Below, piece by piece: positions 52,646 to 56,619 of a stretch of 56,619 nt of DNA; position 1 is the stretch's first letter, and each line of letters begins with the position of its first letter. Position numbers and translations under genes: made by a program. The DNA lies in NCBI GenBank assembly GCA_018499985.2, contig JAHBAT020000010.1, forward strand, positions 1 to 56,619. The letters run 5' to 3'. The notes under the pieces were generated by a model. The model did no database searches. It saw nothing but the letters and a program-made list of their open reading frames with translations, and was not told where the DNA came from. This DNA is from Candidatus Moraniibacteriota bacterium. Lineage in GTDB: Bacteria; Patescibacteriota; Minisyncoccia; Moranbacterales; UBA1568.

Positions 52646-53770
52646 ATGAAAACAATTGGACTTGATGGCTCTCGAGCCTTTCTTACATACCGGACGGGCA
52701 TAGAAGAATATAGTTATCAAGTTATCAAAAACCTTCGACAGGTTATCTCAGAAGAAACAAGAGTTTTTATTTATGTGCGTAAGAGGTTACGTATTCGTAA
52801 AGGAAAATTGACATTTGTATATCCAGTCGTTGACTTTGCTTTGCCACAGAATTGGCAATTAGTCGGTATTTGGGCACCTCGCTTTTGGACGCAGATAGGA
52901 CTTTCTCTTCGAATGGTTTTCTTTCCCGTAGATACACTTTTTGTGCCGGCTCATACCTTGCCAATTATTGGAGGTAGACGAAACGTAGTGACTGTTCATG
53001 GTTTGGAATATGAAGTGAGTCCGGAAAGCTACAGTTTTTTGGAGCGCTTGTATATGCGTTTTTCTATTCGTTATTCATGTTTTGAGGCGGATACAGTTAT
53101 TGCTGTATCTGAAAATACCAAAAAAGATCTTCTAAATTTGTACAATACGCCAGAAGAAAAAATCAAAGTGATTGGGGAAGGTTATGAAGAAAAATATCAG
53201 GTATCAAGTATTGAGTATCAAAAAGGGGGTAAAGGTACCAATCCCTACCTACTCTTTGTTGGAAGAATTGAGGAGCGTAAGAATGTCGCCCGTATTATTG
53301 AGGCCTTTGAATTCTTAAAAAAAGGTAAGCGGCATAGCAACCTTCAACTCGTTCTTGTTGGTAAGCCAGGGTATGGTTATGACAGAATAGCATCAAGAAT
53401 CAAGTATTCAGAATACGGGGAAGATATTCAAGAAATGGGATATGTACACGAAAAAGAGAAGCGAGAGTTGATGCAGAATGCAAAAGCTTTTGTCTTCCCT
53501 TCTCTGTATGAAGGTTTTGGGTTGCCAGTACTTGAAGCACAGGCTCTAGGTACACTAGTAGTGACCAGTAACACATCATCTCTTCCAGAGGTAGGAGGTG
53601 AAGGAGCCTTGTATGTGAATCCGCTTTCAGTAGAAAGTATTACTGAGGGCTTAGAAAAAGCGCTAGCCATGAATGAGCAAGAAAGGGGAGAGCTTGGAGA
53701 AAAAATGCGAGAGAATTTGGAGCGCTTTAGTTGGAAAAAGTGTGTAAGAGAAATTGCGAGTATTTTGTAG
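52646..53770 (+). CDS. Family 4 glycosyltransferase
   Basis: GT-B enzyme, 374 aa. IGLDGSRAFLTYRTGIEEY starts the acceptor domain; VVTVHGLEYEVSPE and VIAVSENTKKDL mark its end. The donor domain has LFVGRIEERKNVARIIEAF and the catalytic pattern VFPSLYEGFGLPVLEAQALG (E-x7-E), then SSLPEVGGEGALYVNP. Likely a mannosyl- or glucosyl-transferase for surface glycans. The ATG at 52646 was chosen since the frame upstream overlaps mreB. Confidence 0.9.
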   Translation: MKTIGLDGSRAFLTYRTGIEEYSYQVIKNLRQVISEETRVFIYVRKRLRIRKGKLTFVYPVVDFALPQNWQLVGIWAPRFWTQIGLSLRMVFFPVDTLFVPAHTLPIIGGRRNVVTVHGLEYEVSPESYSFLERLYMRFSIRYSCFEADTVIAVSENTKKDLLNLYNTPEEKIKVIGEGYEEKYQVSSIEYQKGGKGTNPYLLFVGRIEERKNVARIIEAFEFLKKGKRHSNLQLVLVGKPGYGYDRIASRIKYSEYGEDIQEMGYVHEKEKRELMQNAKAFVFPSLYEGFGLPVLEAQALGTLVVTSNTSSLPEVGGEGALYVNPLSVESITEGLEKALAMNEQERGELGEKMRENLERFSWKKCVREIASIL

Positions 53771-53795
53771 AAATAGGAAGAATGATGGATTTTGG

Positions 53796-53932
53796 GAGAA
53801 TTTTCTTTTTACTGAGACCGCTATTTCTGGAGCGGGCATGGTTCATGAGCGTATACGAATGAGAGCGGAAGAAATAAAGAGAGATTTTCTCGCTGGGAAA
53901 ATCTCGTGTCGAAGAAAAAGAAAATTCTTCTC
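53796..53932. repeat. 137-bp inverted-repeat element after GT4 gene
   Basis: GAGAATTTTCTTTTT (53796-53810) pairs with the A-rich arm 53915-53932. Inside are CCGCT/AGCGG and a perfect GAGATTTTC/GAAAATCTC hairpin near 53881-53905. It precedes the conserved-loop element 53945-54103. A small ORF drawn over it is not credible. Confidence 0.5.
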
Positions 53933-53944
53933 AAATCAATAGGC

Positions 53945-54103
53945 AGGGATTTATTCTAACTAATCTTTCTCGGGACGTTTACTTGCTCCTGCGGCAAGTT
54001 ACACTCTACTTTTTACTCAAAATCATGCTCCGCAAGTCAGCGGACCATGAGCCAAGCTTTTGAGTAAAAAGGCGCCCTTGAGAAGATTGTTAGATAAATC
54101 CCT
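53945..54103. repeat. Structured element with conserved TCCTGCG loop, copy 2
   Basis: A near-continuous closing stem of 27 bp (AGGGATTTA, TCTAAC, AATCTT, CTC, GGG with their complements), broken by bulged T at 53954, 53961 and 53968. Hairpin 1 is ACTTGC-TCCTGCG-GCAAGT (53981-53999). Hairpin 2 has 14 bp (54009-54022 with 54058-54071), a GCCAAGC bulge (54051-54057) and apical TCATG/CATGA, TCCGC/GCGGA. GCGCCC is at 54072-54077. Partner of 27471-27604. Confidence 0.75.
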
Positions 54104-54124
54104 TTAAATTAGACTCACTAGACA

Positions 54125-54133
54125 TGCTATAAT
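54125..54133 (+). promoter_or_regulatory. Extended -10 promoter for the second GT4 gene
   Basis: TGCTATAAT at 54125-54133; -35 region is weak. ATG follows at 54140, so the transcript would be leaderless or nearly so. Confidence 0.5.
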
Positions 54134-54139
54134 GGTGAT

Positions 54140-55246
54140 ATGAATGAAAAAAACTCTCAAAAAATAGCTTTAGTACATGATTTTCTGACTTCTTATGGTG
54201 GAGCAGAGCGAGTACTCCAAAGCATGCGAAAACTCTACCCAGAAGCACCGGTTTTTACCTTGCTTGCGAGCGACAGCATAGTGCAAAAGCACTTTAGTGG
54301 TGCAGAAGTACGCACTTCTTGGCTCGCTAAACTCCCGGGTTTTCTTCGGAGACACCCCAAACTACTTCTCCTGCTCTACCCAGCTGCTATGGAGTCTTTT
54401 GATCTTCGTGAGTATGATTTAGTCATTTCTTCTTCAGGTGCATGGAGTAAGGGTCTAGTAACACGTCTTCATACTCGTCATGTGGCCTATCTTCACTCAC
54501 CTATGCGTTTTGCGTGGGATAAGCACAGGGAGTATCTCAAAGATCTCAATCTCTCCTTCTTTTTTCGTATTCTTGGACGTTTTACTCTCTCATATTTGCG
54601 TATCTGGGATTTTCAGGCAGCTGATCGACCAGATGTATTGCTAGCCAATTCCCGCTTTACCCAAAAGAGAATTGCCAAATACTATCGCAAGGAAAGTCAG
54701 GTGGTGTACCCGGGTGTTTTTATGAGAGAATCTCCCGAGCTTACTGATACAGAGAGAAAATATTTTTTGGTGGTTTCTCGTCTCACAAAAGCAAAAAAGA
54801 TACACTTGGCGATTGAGGCGGCCAATAAGCTTGGTCTTGAACTAAAGATAGTAGGCACTGGTAAGGAAGAAAAAGCCCTTCGTGGTATAGCAAGTAGAGC
54901 AGTAAGTTTTCTTGGTCAGGTCTCCGATGAGGAGCTAGTGACTTTGTATCAAGGGGCGAGGGCACTTATCATTCCTTCAGAAGAAGACTTTGGAATGGTT
55001 GCCGTTGAAGCTCTTTTACATGGAACCCCTGTGATTGCTTATGGAGCAGGTGGGGCGCAGGAGATTGTCACGGATGGTGTGCACGGGCTCTTTTTTCGTG
55101 AACCTATGGCAGAAATTCTCGCCGAAGCACTTATGCGTTTTCGTGAGCAAGAAAAGAATTTTGATAGGAAACTTCTTCAGCTACGAGCACAAGAATTTAG
55201 CGAGCAGCAATTTCTTGAAAGCTTAAAACAGGCACTAGTAGAGTAA
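54140..55246 (+). CDS. Family 4 glycosyltransferase
   Basis: GT-B enzyme, 368 aa, of the group with IALVHDFLTSYGGAERVLQ at the start (WbaZ/mannosyltransferase-like). VAYLHSPMRFAWD and LLANSRFTQKRI follow. The donor domain has FLVVSRLTKAKKIHLAIEAA, FLGQVSDEELVTLYQGA and the catalytic IPSEEDFGMVAVEALLHG. The acceptor is unknown; surface polysaccharide synthesis is likely. The delta' gene starts 4 bp after the stop. Confidence 0.9.
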   Translation: MNEKNSQKIALVHDFLTSYGGAERVLQSMRKLYPEAPVFTLLASDSIVQKHFSGAEVRTSWLAKLPGFLRRHPKLLLLLYPAAMESFDLREYDLVISSSGAWSKGLVTRLHTRHVAYLHSPMRFAWDKHREYLKDLNLSFFFRILGRFTLSYLRIWDFQAADRPDVLLANSRFTQKRIAKYYRKESQVVYPGVFMRESPELTDTERKYFLVVSRLTKAKKIHLAIEAANKLGLELKIVGTGKEEKALRGIASRAVSFLGQVSDEELVTLYQGARALIIPSEEDFGMVAVEALLHGTPVIAYGAGGAQEIVTDGVHGLFFREPMAEILAEALMRFREQEKNFDRKLLQLRAQEFSEQQFLESLKQALVE

Positions 55247-55250
55247 GGCT

Positions 55251-56153
55251 ATGAATATTATTGGACACACGAAAGAGCGCCAGTATTTAGAAAGTATTGT
55301 GCAGAGAAAAAATATTTCCCAGATGTATCTTTTCTTGGGGCCAGAAAGTATCGGTAAAAATAGCGTGGCTTTTGATTTTGCCTGTGCACTTGTAGGTGAG
55401 CCAAGCTTTGAAGCCTCAGCAGAGAAGCCCATGCCTTTGAATGTGCGTGTTTTGGAGCCAGAAATGGTAGTAAGAAGAGGGGTGGCTCGCAAAAAGACAC
55501 TGGGTGTTCTTTTGGTACGAGAAGAATTGCGTATTTTAAAGACATCTCCAGGGACTGGTCGTTATACGGTACTTATAGTAAGAGATGCGCACCTTTTGAC
55601 ACAGGCTGCTCAAAATCTTCTTTTGAAATTTAGCGAAGAGCCCGATGCAACAGCTGTAATTATTTTTGTTACCCATGACCGTAGTAGTTTGCTTGAGACG
55701 CTTTGTTCTCGTTTAGAAGAAATCCGATTTCGGTTTGTAGGAGAAAATATTCTCAAAAAAGAAGGAAAGGAGCACGGTCTTATGATAGGGACTGATATCC
55801 CAGACTTCTTTTTTCAACTCGGCAGACCAGGAATACTTTTTCAGGCCAAAGAAAATCCAAAACGTTTTTTAAAGAAAAAAGAGCAGCTCACAAAGCTTTT
55901 TCGTTTATCTGCTTTATCCTTACGAGAAAGACTGGCTTTAGCTGAGGAGTTGGCAGTTGATGTGCCGAGTAGTATTCAACTACTAGAGTGGTTTATTCCG
56001 GGGCTGTACCAAAAAGCAAAGACGCTTTCGGCAGAAAATCAAGCAAAGCACTTATTATTGGTAGCCTCCATCCAAGAGACTCTTTTTGAGCTTAAGCGTG
56101 CTGACGTACAACCAAGAATGACCTTAGAACATTTATTTCTTTCTTTGCGCTAA
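55251..56153 (+). CDS. holB: DNA polymerase III delta'-like clamp loader subunit
   Basis: An AAA+ protein of the clamp loader. NIIGHTKERQYLESIV, the degenerate Walker A GPESIGKNS, RDAHLLTQAAQNLLLKFSEEP (sensor and DEAD-region analogue) and FVTHDRSSLLETLCSRLE are typical of delta'. No zinc-binding cysteines and no intact ATPase motif, as expected of a structural subunit. 300 aa. The spacing suggests translation coupled to the upstream GT gene. Confidence 0.85.
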   Translation: MNIIGHTKERQYLESIVQRKNISQMYLFLGPESIGKNSVAFDFACALVGEPSFEASAEKPMPLNVRVLEPEMVVRRGVARKKTLGVLLVREELRILKTSPGTGRYTVLIVRDAHLLTQAAQNLLLKFSEEPDATAVIIFVTHDRSSLLETLCSRLEEIRFRFVGENILKKEGKEHGLMIGTDIPDFFFQLGRPGILFQAKENPKRFLKKKEQLTKLFRLSALSLRERLALAEELAVDVPSSIQLLEWFIPGLYQKAKTLSAENQAKHLLLVASIQETLFELKRADVQPRMTLEHLFLSLR

Positions 56154-56157
56154 GTCT

Positions 56158-56600
56158 ATGTTTGCAAGAAAAAAACAAGTATTTCGAGAGGATCTCTATT
56201 TACCAAAACACCAAGTAAAAAAAGTAAAAAGAGGCGATGCCGTAGCTAGTAATAAAAGAACTTTTCCATGGCTGGCTCTTTTTTTGTGGTTTTGTTTTGT
56301 GGGAACCTTTGTGTATATGCTCTTTTTTTCACCAGTTATGAATGTAGAGATATTGCATGTAGAGGGGAATGCACAGGTCGCCCAATCCGACGTGGAAAAA
56401 TACTTTGCCGAGGAAAGAGAGGGTGTGTTGTGGCATATCTTAAAGCGACAAAATTATTTTCTCTTTCGGGCAGATGCTCTTATGAATCGTCTAAAGGGAG
56501 AATTACCAGCTATTGAAAATGTTCGTGTGGAAAAAGTTTTTCCAAATAAAGTAAATATCTTTATAGAAGAAAGGCAGTTGGCGGTTCTTTGGTGTAGTAG
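56158..56600 (+). CDS. ftsQ: FtsQ/DivIB-type division protein, 3' end missing
   Basis: The ATG at 56158 follows the delta' stop by 4 bp. The product has a basic cytosolic N-terminus (about 40 residues), one membrane helix (PWLALFLWFCFVGTFVYMLF) and then a POTRA domain start (VEILHVEGNAQVAQSDVEKYF, ENVRVEKVFPNKVNIFIEER). This is the FtsQ layout; FtsQ links early and late division proteins. The frame is cut at about 56600, where adapter sequence begins. Confidence 0.8.
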
Positions 56601-56619
56601 CTGTCTCTTATACACATCT
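56601..56619. other. Tn5/Nextera mosaic-end adapter, not genomic
   Basis: The last 19 bases equal the reverse complement of the Tn5 transposase mosaic end used in Nextera libraries. It marks untrimmed read-through at the contig end. Confidence 0.95.

Noticed and set aside
53754-53942. 62-codon ORF in the GT4 gap
   Set aside because: Covers an inverted-repeat element; no ribosome binding site and no family features.

Overview
The window looks like a contig from a Candidate Phyla Radiation (Patescibacteria) bacterium, probably Parcubacteria-like. The evidence is a compact bacterial gene set with very short spacers, ribosomal operons that lack bL9 after rpsR and uL30 between rpsE and rplO, a split comEC, and few Shine-Dalgarno sites. 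TGA is used as a stop (nrdR, comEC part 1, the gene at 27716), so this is not one of the lineages that read TGA as glycine. The last 19 bases are the Tn5/Nextera mosaic-end adapter, so the window ends at an assembly edge made from a transposase library.

Layout. 1-2058: end of a secreted PKD-type surface protein. 2121-4086: rpsF-ssb-rpsR-efp with a leader that resembles the S6:S18 autoregulatory hairpin. 4190-7757: membrane protein, gyrB, zinc-ribbon protein, rplY. 8023-10159 (minus): pth and an LCP ligase. 10308-12792: lepB, hisS, HIT protein. 12861-14580: a diversity-generating retroelement (DGR) island. 14685-16292: rpsU, yqeY, ybeY, dgkA. 16394-21975: ftsA, ftsZ, nrdR, comEC in two genes. 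22159-24008: ndk, rpmB (minus), M50 protease. 24289-41768: str, S10 and spc ribosomal clusters through secY-adk-map. 42182-48962: ruvX, GT2, galT, tpiA, gapA, a coiled-coil protein and a degenerate D-aminoacylase. 49297-56619: trxB, murA, mreB, two GT4 glycosyltransferases, a DNA polymerase III delta'-like gene and the start of an ftsQ-like gene.

The main discovery is the DGR island. A 113-bp template repeat (14268-14380) and the 3' end of the 242-codon gene 13279-14007 (13882-13994) align without gaps. By eye, 12 of 13 mismatches fall on template adenines. There is no reverse transcriptase or accessory gene anywhere in the window. The island is bounded by two structured sequence elements (12861-12990 and 14437-14580). 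Diverged copies of both occur next to each other, in the same order and without a DGR, at 41846-42142 upstream of ruvX. This suggests that the island and the ruvX locus are full and internally deleted forms of one mobile or modular unit.

A second structured family occurs at 27471-27604 and 53945-54103. The stems differ between copies, but a 7-nt apical loop, a 7-nt bulge and the closing motifs are identical. Other regulatory structure includes consensus TTGNNN-17-TANNNT promoters before many transcription units, and terminator-like hairpins in front of rpsL, rplC and secY. Most genes serve translation, division and wall synthesis (ftsA/Z/Q, mreB, murA, LCP, dgkA), secretion (secY, lepB) and glycolysis. 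All calls come from reading the sequence; no database search was run.
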